Shown here: piece by piece, positions 44,552 through 53,553 of the stretch
Numbering within the stretch: the first letter of the stretch is position 1
Layout: the number at the start of each line of letters is the position of its first letter
NCBI GenBank assembly: GCA_027622275.1
Contig: JAQBZB010000004.1
Location: 30,827 to 94,826 of the forward strand
Direction of reading: 5' to 3'
DNA length: 64,000 bases
Source of the DNA: Planctomycetota bacterium
Lineage (GTDB): Bacteria > Planctomycetota > Planctomycetia > Pirellulales > Pirellulaceae
Translations under genes and position numbers: made by a program
The notes under the pieces: model-generated
Databases searched by the model: none
What the model was told of the DNA's origin: nothing
Seen by the model: only the letters and a program-made list of their open reading frames with translations

Positions 44552-45225
44552 GTATGCGATTCCGCGTGAGTCATGTTCCAGTACTCGTTCAGCTTCCGAA
44601 TCGCTGCGTTCAAGCGACTCTTGACCGTTCCGACCGGAATGTCCAACGCGTCCGCTGCCTCGCGATACTTCAATCCCTGATAGTACACGAGATGGACGAC
44701 ATTACGCATTTGGTCGGACAGTTGGTCGAGGGCTTGCTGAACCCATTCGCCACTCTCCAGGCGACTTGCCTGCGACATTGGATCGGGGTCTTCGCTCACC
44801 AAGATATCCACCAACTTGGCCGAATCGTCGCTGCCTGCTCCCGCGCGGTCAAGACTGACCGCACGATGCCGCTTGTCGCGACGCTGAGCATCAATCGCAG
44901 CATTCGTAGCGATGGCATACAGCCACGGTCGAAACCGACGCCCCTCTTCAAATTGTGCGCACTTCTGATGCAACAGTATGCACGTGGCCTGAAACACATC
45001 TTCCGCCATCTCCGGCTTGCCGAGATAACGACAAAGATAGTTGTACAGCTCACGTTCATAGCGCTGCACCAGCGCGGCAAACAGGCTGCGATCACCGGTG
45101 GCACGATATTGGAGGAGCAGTTGCTCGTCCGTCATCTGAGCTTCCCGGTCACCCGAGGAGTCGGGAATCGGGGAACCGGCCTGTTGGGGAATTGCGATCA
45201 TGGTGGCCATTTTAGTCATACGCAT
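44548..45225 (-). CDS. ECF RNA polymerase sigma factor (RpoE-like)
   Basis: A 225-residue ECF sigma. Region 2 is LYNYLCRYLGKPEMAEDVFQATCILLHQ followed by RPWLYAIATNAAIDAQRR; region 4 is LSDQMRNVVHLVYYQGLKYREAADALDIPVGTVKSRLNAA. Unlike the two planctomycete-type sigma factors in this window, it looks like a classical RpoE/SigW-like protein. Alternative starts are the ATGs at 45210 and later. Its stop overlaps the start of the anti-sigma gene, so the two are translationally coupled. Confidence 0.9.
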   Translation of the reverse strand: MRMTKMATMIAIPQQAGSPIPDSSGDREAQMTDEQLLLQYRATGDRSLFAALVQRYERELYNYLCRYLGKPEMAEDVFQATCILLHQKCAQFEEGRRFRPWLYAIATNAAIDAQRRDKRHRAVSLDRAGAGSDDSAKLVDILVSEDPDPMSQASRLESGEWVQQALDQLSDQMRNVVHLVYYQGLKYREAADALDIPVGTVKSRLNAAIRKLNEYWNMTHAESHT

Positions 45226-45415
45226 TCAAGTTAACGAGGGTTCATGAAGGAAAGAGTCAGCCGTTCGGCCAGTGACGGTTCTCGTCCAAACCGCCATCAT
45301 ATCAACCAGCACCAGAGTTAGCGAACGCTTGGTCCGGCGCGAATTGACAGTCCCAAACCACCGACTTACACTCACGACTCGCATAGATCGCAAAACCCGT
45401 GCCACCGGAAACCAA

Positions 45416-47044
45416 GTGTCCAAATCGCGTTACCAATGGGCTGCGCCGGGCGACGTTAACGCGTTCTTTGGCTTGATGTTAGACAATATCGCCGATCTTC
45501 TCTTGGCAGTCGGTCTGCTGTCGGCGATCTTTGGACTTCCTACAAAATTCGCCCTGCGTTACATGGTCCCTGGGACAGCCGTTGGGGTGCTGGTGGGGGA
45601 TCTGCTGTTCTTCTGGATGGCCTTCGCCCTGGCTCGTCGGACGGGACGCAACAATGTCACCGCCATGCCGTTAGGGCTCGATACGCCGAGCACATTCGGG
45701 ATGGTCTTCTTTGTTTTGGGACCCGCATTCCAGCACGCGAAGGAGAGTATGTCCGTCGAATCGGCCGCGATCTACACCTGGCATATTGGAATCTGCGCCA
45801 TCTTTGTGAGTGGGTTGTTCAAAGCTGCCTGCGCGCTGGGATCGAATTGGGTCAGACGCGTCTTCCCACGTGCCGGGCTTCTCGGGTCGCTGACGGCGGT
45901 TGCTCTCGTCCTGATCAGCTTTCTGCCGCTGATCGAGATCATGCACTATCCGGTCGTCGGATTCTTGGCCCTCGCCATCGTGTTGACCACGCTGGTCGCA
46001 AAGATTCGCGTGCCGGGAAAGATTCCAGGGGCCTTGGCCGCGACGATCGTGGCGGGAGCCGTCTACTACCTAATGGTCGGCTTCGACGTGATCCAGCACG
46101 ATTGGGGACAGTTCGAGCAGGCGCGCCAGGGACTGTTGCCGTACGAATGGTTGAGTGTTTTTCGCTTCGAGTGGGTTGCGGTCTTACCCGATTCGATCCA
46201 GTACCTTCCGGTGGTGATTCCGTTTGCGTTGGGGACGGTCATCGGCGGAATCGATTGCACCGAAAGTGCGGCGGCCGCGGGTGACGAGTTTGACACACGA
46301 CAGGTCATCGGCGTGGAAGCATTCGCCACGATTGTGGCAAGCCTCTGTGGTGGTGTGATTCAGACCACGCCTTACATTGGCCATCCGGCCTACAAAGCGA
46401 TGGGTGGTCGCGCGGCGTACACCCTGGCGACCGCCTTGTTCGTCGGAGGCGCGGGGCTGCTGGGATACTTCGGTTATCTTTACGCCCTCATTCCAAAGGC
46501 CACGGTGTTTCCGATTCTGGTCTTCATCGGTTTGGAGATCACGGCCCAGAGCTTTCAAGCCACGGCGAAGCGGCACTACGCGGCCATTGTCTTGGCTTGT
46601 GTGCCGGCACTGGCCGCGCTGACATTGATCTTTATCGACAAGATCTTTGGCGACCTGGCGCCGCAAGGTATCGCACTCGAGTCGCTCAGCGCGCCGTTGC
46701 AACTCGAATTGCACACGGTTCGCATTCTGGCGAGCGGATTCATCGTGACCAGTTTGCTGTGGGCGTCAGGGTTAGCCGCGATCATCGATCGGCAACTGAA
46801 CGTGGCCGCCGCATACTTTGGGATCGCGGCAGCGTGCAGCTTCTTCGGCATCATGCACTCACCCTTGCCTGGAAGCCCGCTGTTCCTCCCTTGGAACCTT
46901 GACGCAGCATCTCTGGAAACAACTCTGCAATATGGAGGCGGATACCTCTTAACCGCCGCCATGCTGCTCGGGTGGCACTACTGGCGGGAGCAGACCGGCG
47001 AAGCAGCGATTCACGACGAAGAGTTGGCCGAGAGCACACGTTGA
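45416..47044 (+). CDS. NCS2-like permease (xanthine/uracil/vitamin C family)
   Basis: A 542-residue inner-membrane protein with about 12-14 hydrophobic segments. GTG 45416 is chosen as start, with CCGGAAACC ahead and the first helix only after 45430; the frame is open back to 45272 without a ribosome site. Family signs are the cytoplasmic loop IDCTESAAAAGDEFDTRQVIG and GGVIQTTPYIGHPAYKAMGGRAAY, corresponding to the NCS2 substrate segment. It transports probably a nucleobase-like or organic anion substrate; the exact substrate is unknown. A glycosyltransferase gene begins 93 bases downstream. Confidence 0.82.
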   Translation: MSKSRYQWAAPGDVNAFFGLMLDNIADLLLAVGLLSAIFGLPTKFALRYMVPGTAVGVLVGDLLFFWMAFALARRTGRNNVTAMPLGLDTPSTFGMVFFVLGPAFQHAKESMSVESAAIYTWHIGICAIFVSGLFKAACALGSNWVRRVFPRAGLLGSLTAVALVLISFLPLIEIMHYPVVGFLALAIVLTTLVAKIRVPGKIPGALAATIVAGAVYYLMVGFDVIQHDWGQFEQARQGLLPYEWLSVFRFEWVAVLPDSIQYLPVVIPFALGTVIGGIDCTESAAAAGDEFDTRQVIGVEAFATIVASLCGGVIQTTPYIGHPAYKAMGGRAAYTLATALFVGGAGLLGYFGYLYALIPKATVFPILVFIGLEITAQSFQATAKRHYAAIVLACVPALAALTLIFIDKIFGDLAPQGIALESLSAPLQLELHTVRILASGFIVTSLLWASGLAAIIDRQLNVAAAYFGIAAACSFFGIMHSPLPGSPLFLPWNLDAASLETTLQYGGGYLLTAAMLLGWHYWREQTGEAAIHDEELAESTR

Positions 47045-47137
47045 GTCCCGCCGTTCTCTTCGGCGATGCGGCTGAACGGCTTGCAAATTCAGCTACGGTA
47101 AACTGAAACTTGTTGGTTGCGTAATTGGGATTCATCC

Positions 47138-48256
47138 ATGCATCGGGTGGCCGTCTTATTCGAATTCAATTCACTCAACGGCGGCGAACATTCGCTGCTG
47201 ACGGCACTCGATCAACTGTCCGCGGAGCCGTTTGAATTCGTGGCGCTGGCTCCGGTTGATGGCCGGTTGGCGGAAGCGCTTCAACAACGCGGAATTCAGC
47301 ACGTCCCGCTCTCATTGCGTGATCAAGCAGGAAATCGACTGCCGAGAGCACAGGTTTGTGAAAGGATCAAAGACGCCATCAAGGACGTTTCGCCGAACGT
47401 CGTTCACGCCAACAGCCTCTCCATGGGGCGGCTGACCGGTGCCATCGCCAATCAGCTCGAGCCGCACTGCGTGGCCCATCTTCGCGACATTCTCAAACTG
47501 TCGCGAACGGCCATCGAAGACCTCAACCAAAACAGCGTGCTGCTCGCCGTTTCACAAGCCACGCGCACGTTTCATATCGAGCAGGGAATGCGGGCCGAAC
47601 GAGTCCGGGTGCTGCATAACGGCGTTGATTGCGATCGATTCCGTCCGCGAAACCGCACGGGGTCGCTGCAGCGTGAACTGGGATTGCCGAACGATTCCTT
47701 TCTGGTTGCGACGATCGGTCAAATCGGTCTCCGCAAGGGACAGGACGTGCTGGCGGAGGCCGCGGTTCTGGCGGCCGACCGGCTGGCCAACGTGCATTAT
47801 TTAGTGATCGGCGAGCGTCTGTCGTGGAAGGCGGAGAGCATTGAATTTGAACAGGCCCTTATCGATCGGTTCAACACGTCAGGACTCGGCGGCCGGCTTC
47901 ATCGGCTCGGATACAGAAGCGACATCGACCGCTTGATGAACGAAGTGGATTTGCTGGTCCATCCCGCTCATCAAGAACCGCTGGGACGTGTTTTGTTGGA
48001 AGCAGCCGCATCCGGATTGCCGATCATTGCGACAGCCGTGGGCGGGACCGAAGAGATTCTTTGCAATGGTGAATCCGCACGGCTCGTCCCCCCCGCCGAT
48101 CCACCATCGCTTTCGGCAGCCATCGTCGAGTTGCACGGCGCTGCGGCGAAACGACTCCGCTATGCCGTCGCAGCCCGCAAGCGTGTCGAGACGGCTTTCA
48201 ATGCCCAGGGAGCGGCTCGCGAACTGGCAGCCGTCTGGAGCGAAATCGTGAGTTAA
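47138..48256 (+). CDS. Glycosyltransferase family 4
   Basis: A 372-residue GT-B retaining glycosyltransferase. The C-terminal nucleotide-sugar domain has VATIGQIGLRKGQDVLAEA, then LVHPAHQEPLGRVLLEAAASG with the E-x7-E motif, and GGTEEIL. The N-terminal domain carries the glycine-rich acceptor loop FEFNSLNGGEHSLL. ATG 47138 is preferred to the frame start at 47117. The neighbouring permease and SDR do not name a pathway; a role in cell-surface glycan synthesis is the most common one for this family. Confidence 0.88.
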   Translation: MHRVAVLFEFNSLNGGEHSLLTALDQLSAEPFEFVALAPVDGRLAEALQQRGIQHVPLSLRDQAGNRLPRAQVCERIKDAIKDVSPNVVHANSLSMGRLTGAIANQLEPHCVAHLRDILKLSRTAIEDLNQNSVLLAVSQATRTFHIEQGMRAERVRVLHNGVDCDRFRPRNRTGSLQRELGLPNDSFLVATIGQIGLRKGQDVLAEAAVLAADRLANVHYLVIGERLSWKAESIEFEQALIDRFNTSGLGGRLHRLGYRSDIDRLMNEVDLLVHPAHQEPLGRVLLEAAASGLPIIATAVGGTEEILCNGESARLVPPADPPSLSAAIVELHGAAAKRLRYAVAARKRVETAFNAQGAARELAAVWSEIVS

Positions 48257-48270
48257 TGGCGAGTGGAACG

Positions 48271-49092
48271 CTATAAAAAAAAGTCCGGCATCAGCCCTTC
48301 GCCGGGGCTCACGGCGTATCCATCCAAGTTCGCCATGCCTTCCTCGGCGAGAACCTCTTCGTCGACAAAGAAGTTGCCGGTGCAAGTGCGACTGTTGCGC
48401 GTGAGGATTGCGTGAGCGGCATCGGCCACGATGGTTGGTTGGCGGCTGTGACGGATCACTTCGTCGCCGCCGAGAAGATTCTGGACGGCGGCGGTGGCGA
48501 TGACCGTCTTGGGCCACAGAGCGTTCACCGCAATACCGCGCTCGCGGAACTCTTCGGCCATGCCGAGCACACACATACTCATGCCAAACTTCGACATGGT
48601 GTAGGCCACATGCGGCGCGAACCATTTCGCTTCCATGTTCAGCGGCGGCGAAAGGTTCAAGATGTGCGGGTTCGCCGCCTTGGCGAGATGCGGCAGGCAG
48701 AGCTGCGATGCCAGGAACGTCGCACGTACGTTGACCGAGTGCATCAGGTCGAACCGTTTGGCCGATGTGTCGGCTGTCCCGGCGAGGAAGATCGCGCTGG
48801 CATTGTTCACCAAGATGTCGATTTGTCCAAACGCTTCGACCGTCCGTTGGACGGCCGCGGCGATTTGATCTTCTTCCCGGACATCGGTCACGCAGGGCAA
48901 TGCCTTGCCTCCGGCGGCCTCGATCTCTTCCGCGGCGGTGAAGACCGTCCCCGATAACTTGGGATGCGGCTGGGCTGTCTTGCCGAGGATGGCGATGTTC
49001 GCGCCGTCCGCCGCGGCCCGCAATGCGATCGCCTTGCCAATCCCGCGCGTCGAACCGGTGATGAATATCGTTTTGCCTGCGAGTGTGGTCAT
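48271..49092 (-). CDS. SDR family NAD(P)-dependent oxidoreductase (HSDL2-like)
   Basis: A 273-residue classical short-chain dehydrogenase. The Rossmann motif is ITGSTRGIGKAI (G13-x3-G17-x-G19), with NNAS at 96-99, and the catalytic Ser148-Tyr164-Lys168 (NLSPP, AYTMSKFG). The sequence resembles HSDL2-type proteins without their C-terminal SCP2 domain: PHPKLSGTVFTAAEEIEAAGG, VNALWPKTVIATAA and the final GYAVSPGEGLMPDFFL. Family members act on hydroxy fatty acyl or steroid-like alcohols. It is convergent with the glycosyltransferase. Confidence 0.9.
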   Translation of the reverse strand: MTTLAGKTIFITGSTRGIGKAIALRAAADGANIAILGKTAQPHPKLSGTVFTAAEEIEAAGGKALPCVTDVREEDQIAAAVQRTVEAFGQIDILVNNASAIFLAGTADTSAKRFDLMHSVNVRATFLASQLCLPHLAKAANPHILNLSPPLNMEAKWFAPHVAYTMSKFGMSMCVLGMAEEFRERGIAVNALWPKTVIATAAVQNLLGGDEVIRHSRQPTIVADAAHAILTRNSRTCTGNFFVDEEVLAEEGMANLDGYAVSPGEGLMPDFFL

Positions 49093-49366
49093 GCGTCGCC
49101 TGTCTATCGATATCTCGGACCTGCCGCCACTGGCTCATTTGAAAAGCGCGGCTGCATGCCAGCCTGGATGCATTCTTGAAACCGACAGCATCCGCGATGC
49201 ACGCCGCTGCGTCAACAAAGGAGCAGTCTGAGTGGTGATACCGTCGGTGTAACGCGACGAACACCGTCGCTCTGCCTGTTTCCTCTGGCGTCGATCCGGT
49301 AAGATCGACCGGCCATCGTCGTCAATCAACTCATCAACTCATTGCGGAGCACCCCGCGTCGGATCA

Positions 49367-50761
49367 ATGAACAGGCTCGTTTCGTCTTCCAACACGGTGC
49401 GCCCCATGCTGGCCTTGGCGCTGCCGGTGTTGGCGGAAGAGTCTTTGACGATGCTGGTCGGCTATACCGACTGGTGGCTGGCCGGCCATTTTCTCGCGGG
49501 TGCCGAGTACAAAGCCGCGATGGGATTGATGTCCTATGTGCTGTGGCTGCTGCCGAGCATGTTTGCCGCGGTGGCGATCGGCGCGACGGCGCTGATCGCT
49601 AGATTTGTCGGAGCCGGTGACCGTGACGCGGCACGACGCGTGGCTCATCAAGCGCTGTTGCTCGGCCTTGTGTTGACCTTCGTTGTGCTCGCGGCCGTCC
49701 TGCTTGGCGGCAGATCGCTCGTCCACATCATGCAGCTCGAAGGCCGAGCCGCCGAGTTGGCGGTGCGCTACATTTGGATTCTCACGCCCGTCATCCCGGC
49801 GATCATGCTCGAACAGGTTGGCGTCGCGTGCCTGCGCGGCGCCGGCGACACGGTGAGTGGCTTTGTCGCCAAATCGATTGTCAATGTTGTCAATCTCGTC
49901 GTTAGCGCATTGCTGGTTGTCGGCCCTGGCAACATCCCGAAGCTCGGCTGGGAAGGACTGGCGATTGGAACGGCCTGCGGCCACGGACTCGGCGGGCTTT
50001 TGGTGCTGGGACTGTTGATCCGAGGCCGAGCCGGAATGCGGCTGGAGTTGGCCGGAATGCGGCCCGACCGGGAACTGATTCGACGCCTGTGGCGAATCGG
50101 GATGCCTGGAGGTGTCGATGTGCTGGCCGTGCTTGGTTGCCACTTCGTTTATCTCGCGATCATCAACAGCCTGGGTGTTGCCGCTGCCGCGGCGCACGGC
50201 CTGGGCGTTCAGATCGAAGCCCTGGCGTACCTCACGTGCTACGCCTTCCACGTGGCGGCTTCGACGATGACCGGGCAATTGCTCGGCGCGGGCGAATCGC
50301 GTCGCGCGACCCGCTGCGCGATCGAAGCGTGCTTCGTCGGAGGTGCGATGCTCACGGCCGCCGCTCTGGTGTTTTACTTCGCGGGTGCCTGGCTGGCGGG
50401 TTTCTTTACCGGCGACATTCACGACCCCACCGCGATGGCCGCCGGCAAGCTCTTGAAGATCGTCGCTTTCTCGACACCTCCGCTGGCGGTCATGATGGTC
50501 CTGACCGGCTCTCTGCGAGGCGCTGGCGACACGCGCTGGCCGCTGGTCGTCACCTTCGTCGGCTTGATCGCCGTGCGGCTTCCGCTGGCCTGCTGGTTCG
50601 CCTGGGAGTCGTTTCAAGTTCCCGGACTGGACATCACGGTCACAGGACTGGGACTTGGCGTGGCCGGCGCCTGGTGGGCGATGGTGATCGATGTTGTCTT
50701 GCGCAGTATTCTGCTCATCTACAGATTCTGGCAGGGCCGCTGGAAAGAAATGGCCGTGTAA
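49367..50761 (+). CDS. MATE family efflux transporter
   Basis: A 464-residue inner-membrane protein with 12 segments in two halves. MATE signs are the start PMLALALPVLAEESLTMLVGYTDWWLAG, GATALIARFVGAGDRDAARR in the first half, and the matching STMTGQLLGAGESRRATRC in the second. These exporters use Na+ or H+ gradients to remove cationic organic compounds. The product of the nearby amidinotransferase or aminotransferase loci would fit in principle but there is no genetic link. Confidence 0.92.
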   Translation: MNRLVSSSNTVRPMLALALPVLAEESLTMLVGYTDWWLAGHFLAGAEYKAAMGLMSYVLWLLPSMFAAVAIGATALIARFVGAGDRDAARRVAHQALLLGLVLTFVVLAAVLLGGRSLVHIMQLEGRAAELAVRYIWILTPVIPAIMLEQVGVACLRGAGDTVSGFVAKSIVNVVNLVVSALLVVGPGNIPKLGWEGLAIGTACGHGLGGLLVLGLLIRGRAGMRLELAGMRPDRELIRRLWRIGMPGGVDVLAVLGCHFVYLAIINSLGVAAAAAHGLGVQIEALAYLTCYAFHVAASTMTGQLLGAGESRRATRCAIEACFVGGAMLTAAALVFYFAGAWLAGFFTGDIHDPTAMAAGKLLKIVAFSTPPLAVMMVLTGSLRGAGDTRWPLVVTFVGLIAVRLPLACWFAWESFQVPGLDITVTGLGLGVAGAWWAMVIDVVLRSILLIYRFWQGRWKEMAV

Positions 50762-50775
50762 CTCGGATTATTCAC

Positions 50776-50913
50776 GTAGGGTGGGACAAGCGTGCCTAAG
50801 TGCTTGGTGGGCCAGCGGAAACGGCAATCCTATCCAAAACAACATGCAATTTGATACAACGATGGACAGCACGCGCCGGCCCACCAAATCGCCGTTTCCT
50901 TGTCCCACCCTAC
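50776..50913. mobile_element. MITE-like element with 15-bp perfect inverted ends
   Basis: A 138-base element between the MATE and GGT genes. It opens GTAGGGTGGGACAAG (50776-50790) and closes with its exact complement (50899-50913). Inside, GGTGGGCC and GGAAACGGC also recur in inverted form near the ends. It carries no gene. The GTAGGGTGGGACAAGC end is of the kind scattered in planctomycete genomes. Confidence 0.78.
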
Positions 50914-51003
50914 CAATGTCATGCATGATCCGGGTGTCACGCATCATGGAAGCGAGCCGTGCCGCCAGCGGATTCCTCGACCTCAGAGCAAGGATAACCT
51001 CGG

Positions 51004-52755
51004 ATGTTCTCCAGAACTGAAGCCTTCTTCGCGACGCTCTATCTATTCACACTCACTCTTTCAACGGCTCCGATCAGCGCCGCTGAGCTTCCCGCTCGGC
51101 AGCCAATTCAAGAAGTTCGAGCTACCGGCGGAATGGTGGTTTCGGACAGCGAGATCGCCAGCCGCGTCGGGCGCGATGTGCTGGCCGACGGCGGCAATGC
51201 CGTCGATGCAGCGGTCGCGACAGCGTTTGCTTTGGCCGTGACGTGGCCCGAAGCAGGTAACATCGGCGGCGGCGGCTTCATGATGATTCATCCAGGAGCG
51301 GGACGAGCGCCCATCTGCGTCGACTATCGCGAAACCGCACCGTTGGCGGCGACCGAGAACATGTTCGCGACCGACAACAATCGCCACAAGTGCAAAGCCG
51401 TCGGCGTTCCGGGAACCGTGCGGGGCCTCGCGCTGGCTCATCAACAGTTTGGCAAGCTCCATTGGAAACGTCTCGTAACGCCTGCCGCCGAACTTGCGGA
51501 GCAGGGCTTTGCGGTAAACCCGTGGCTGGCCCATTCGACGAATGACTTACTCGACGATGCAAGTGTCCAAGCGCGGAAGCGTTTTGCCGAGTTGCGGCGC
51601 GTCTACGGTCATCCGGACGGGCGTGCTTGGCAGGTCGGCGATACGATGGTGCTGCCGGATCTCGCCAAGACTCTGCGATTAATCGCGGAGGAAGGAGCCG
51701 ACGCGTTCTATCAAGGCCAGATCGCCGATCAGCTCGTCGCCCAGATGCGACAAGGCAACGGCCTCATCACGAAGGAAGACCTCGCGGTTTACCAAGCCAA
51801 ATTACGTGAACCGATTCGCGGAACGTATCGCGATTACGAACTGATTGGCCCGCCGCCGCCGAGTTCCGGCGGAGTTTGCGTCATCGAAGCGATGAACATC
51901 CTCGAACCGTTCAAGCTCCGCGAGCAGCCACGCTATGGCAGCCGTAACATGCACTTGATCACCGAGGCGATGCGGCGCGTGTTCTGCGATCGCGCGCGGT
52001 ATCTGGCCGATCCAGACTTCGTTGGCATCCCCCCGCAGCTGACCACAAAACCTTATGCGGCTGAATTGGCCAGCAAGATCGTTCTCGAACATGCGACTCG
52101 CAGTGATGCCCTCGCGCCGGAAATCGCACTTGCTCCGGAGAGTCCCGACACGACTCATTTCTCAGTCATCGATCGTGATGGCATGGCAGTCAGCAATACC
52201 TACACGCTAGAAGCGAGTTGGGGATCGCGCATCGTCGTCACCGGAGCCGGCTTTGTGCTGAACAACGAGATGGGAGACTTCAACTGGGAGCGGGGTGTGA
52301 CGAATCGAGCGGGTCAAATCGGCACGGTGCCGAATCTGATCCAGCCCGGCAAGCGCATGCTCAGCTCACAATCGCCGTTCATCGTGGCTCGCGACGGCAA
52401 GGCGTTTCTGGTGACCGGCAGCCCCGGCGGTCGCACGATCATCAATACGGTTTTGGGCAGTCTGCTGAACGTGTTGGAATTCGAGATGACGCTCGCCGAG
52501 GCGATCGATGCTCCGCGCATGCATCATCAATGGTTTCCGGACGAGCTGCGTTTCGAAGGGGCCAAGTCTGACGAACACGCGGCGGCCGTCGAACAACTTC
52601 GCGCCCTCGGCCACACCGTCTTGCACCGCGATCGCCAAGGGAGCGCCCATTCAATTCAAGTCGATCCAGAGACAGGCCAATTCATCGGCGTCGCTGACTG
52701 GCGGCGGGGCGGAGCCGCGGTCGGCGCGGATTCTCAGGCAACAGGCCGGAAATAA
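51004..52755 (+). CDS. ggt: Gamma-glutamyltransferase
   Basis: A 583-residue Ntn-hydrolase precursor with signal peptide (MFSRTEAFFATLYLFTLTLSTAPISAA), so periplasmic. The autocleavage site is PDTTHFSVID; by analogy with E. coli, Thr383 becomes the N-terminal nucleophile of the small subunit. The gamma-glutamyl-binding region MLSSQSPFIV and GSPGGRTIINTV of the oxyanion site are conserved, as is the N-terminal GMVVSDSEIASRVGRDVLADGGNAVDAAVA. The enzyme hydrolyses or transfers the gamma-glutamyl group of glutathione and related peptides. It stands alone; the ABC transporter genes follow on the same strand 78 bases later. Confidence 0.93.
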   Translation: MFSRTEAFFATLYLFTLTLSTAPISAAELPARQPIQEVRATGGMVVSDSEIASRVGRDVLADGGNAVDAAVATAFALAVTWPEAGNIGGGGFMMIHPGAGRAPICVDYRETAPLAATENMFATDNNRHKCKAVGVPGTVRGLALAHQQFGKLHWKRLVTPAAELAEQGFAVNPWLAHSTNDLLDDASVQARKRFAELRRVYGHPDGRAWQVGDTMVLPDLAKTLRLIAEEGADAFYQGQIADQLVAQMRQGNGLITKEDLAVYQAKLREPIRGTYRDYELIGPPPPSSGGVCVIEAMNILEPFKLREQPRYGSRNMHLITEAMRRVFCDRARYLADPDFVGIPPQLTTKPYAAELASKIVLEHATRSDALAPEIALAPESPDTTHFSVIDRDGMAVSNTYTLEASWGSRIVVTGAGFVLNNEMGDFNWERGVTNRAGQIGTVPNLIQPGKRMLSSQSPFIVARDGKAFLVTGSPGGRTIINTVLGSLLNVLEFEMTLAEAIDAPRMHHQWFPDELRFEGAKSDEHAAAVEQLRALGHTVLHRDRQGSAHSIQVDPETGQFIGVADWRRGGAAVGADSQATGRK

Positions 52756-52833
52756 ACCACCGATCGTTCGACGAAGTCGCAAAGTACAATGGAGCTAGAA
52801 GATCTGCGACCTTGCGCCCCGCGATGGTGATCG

Positions 52834-53553
52834 ATGCCCGAGAACTCCGACGAAATCATCTTGGAACTGATCGACGTTCGGCGGACGTTCCGGATGGGTG
52901 AGGTTGCGGTGCAGGTGTTGAAAGGAGTTTCGTTTCAGGTGCGGCGCGGTGAGTTCCTGGCCGTCGTGGGGCCGAGTGGGTCGGGGAAGACGACGATTCT
53001 GAATTTGATCGGCGGGTTGGACTCGCCCACGTCGGGCGTCATTCGTTATCGGGACCAAGACCTCACGCAAGCCAGCCGCAGCGAGCTGACACGCTATCGC
53101 CGCGATGCGATCGGGTTCGTGTTCCAGTTTTATAACCTCGTGCCGAATCTGACCGCCCGCGAAAACATTCTGGTCACGACCGAGATCAGCCAGAATCCGC
53201 GCGACGTTGATGAAGTCTTGCAGCTTGTCGATCTGACCGATCGCGCCCATCACTTCCCGGCGCAGCTGTCCGGCGGCGAGCAGCAACGGATCGCCATCGC
53301 GCGGGCCTTTGCGGGGAATCCGGAAGTGCTGCTGTGCGACGAGCCGACGGGGGCGCTCGACTTCGAGACGGGCAAGAAGGTGCTGCGCGTGCTGTTGGAC
53401 TTGAATCAGCAGCTGGGCAAGACCGTCATCGTCATCACGCACAACTCGGCGCTAGCTCAAGTCGCCGATCGTGTCATCCATCTGCGTAGCGGAGAGATTT
53501 CCAGTGACGAAGTGAATGAGTCGCCGATCGCGCCCGAAGAGGTGGTGTGGTGA
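52834..53553 (+). CDS. ABC transporter ATP-binding protein (LolD/MacB type)
   Basis: A 239-residue ATPase with Walker [10 protein letters not shown] (Lys52), Q-loop QFYNLVPNL, signature [14 protein letters not shown], Walker [13 protein letters not shown] and the H-loop VITHN. The [23 protein letters not shown] and PNLTARENI stretches place it in the LolD/MacB/FtsE-like group that drives mechanotransmission rather than ion-coupled transport. The stop overlaps the permease start (GTGA), so both are co-translated. It probably couples to that FtsX-like permease; no periplasmic adaptor gene is adjacent. Confidence 0.93.
   Translation: MPENSDEIILELIDVRRTFRMGEVAVQVLKGVSFQVRRGEFLAVVGPSGSGKTTILNLIGGLDSPTSGVIRYRDQDLTQASRSELTRYRRDAIGFVFQFYNLVPNLTARENILVTTEISQNPRDVDEVLQLVDLTDRAHHFPAQLSGGEQQRIAIARAFAGNPEVLLCDEPTGALDFETGKKVLRVLLDLNQQLGKTVIVITHNSALAQVADRVIHLRSGEISSDEVNESPIAPEEVVW

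Noticed and set aside
47879..49264. A 461-codon minus-strand open frame over the glycosyltransferase end and the SDR gene
   Set aside because: It overlaps two well-supported genes in another phase and contains no domain.
49364..50617. A 417-codon minus-strand open frame opposite the MATE gene
   Set aside because: Antisense shadow; the plus strand has 12 membrane segments and MATE motifs.
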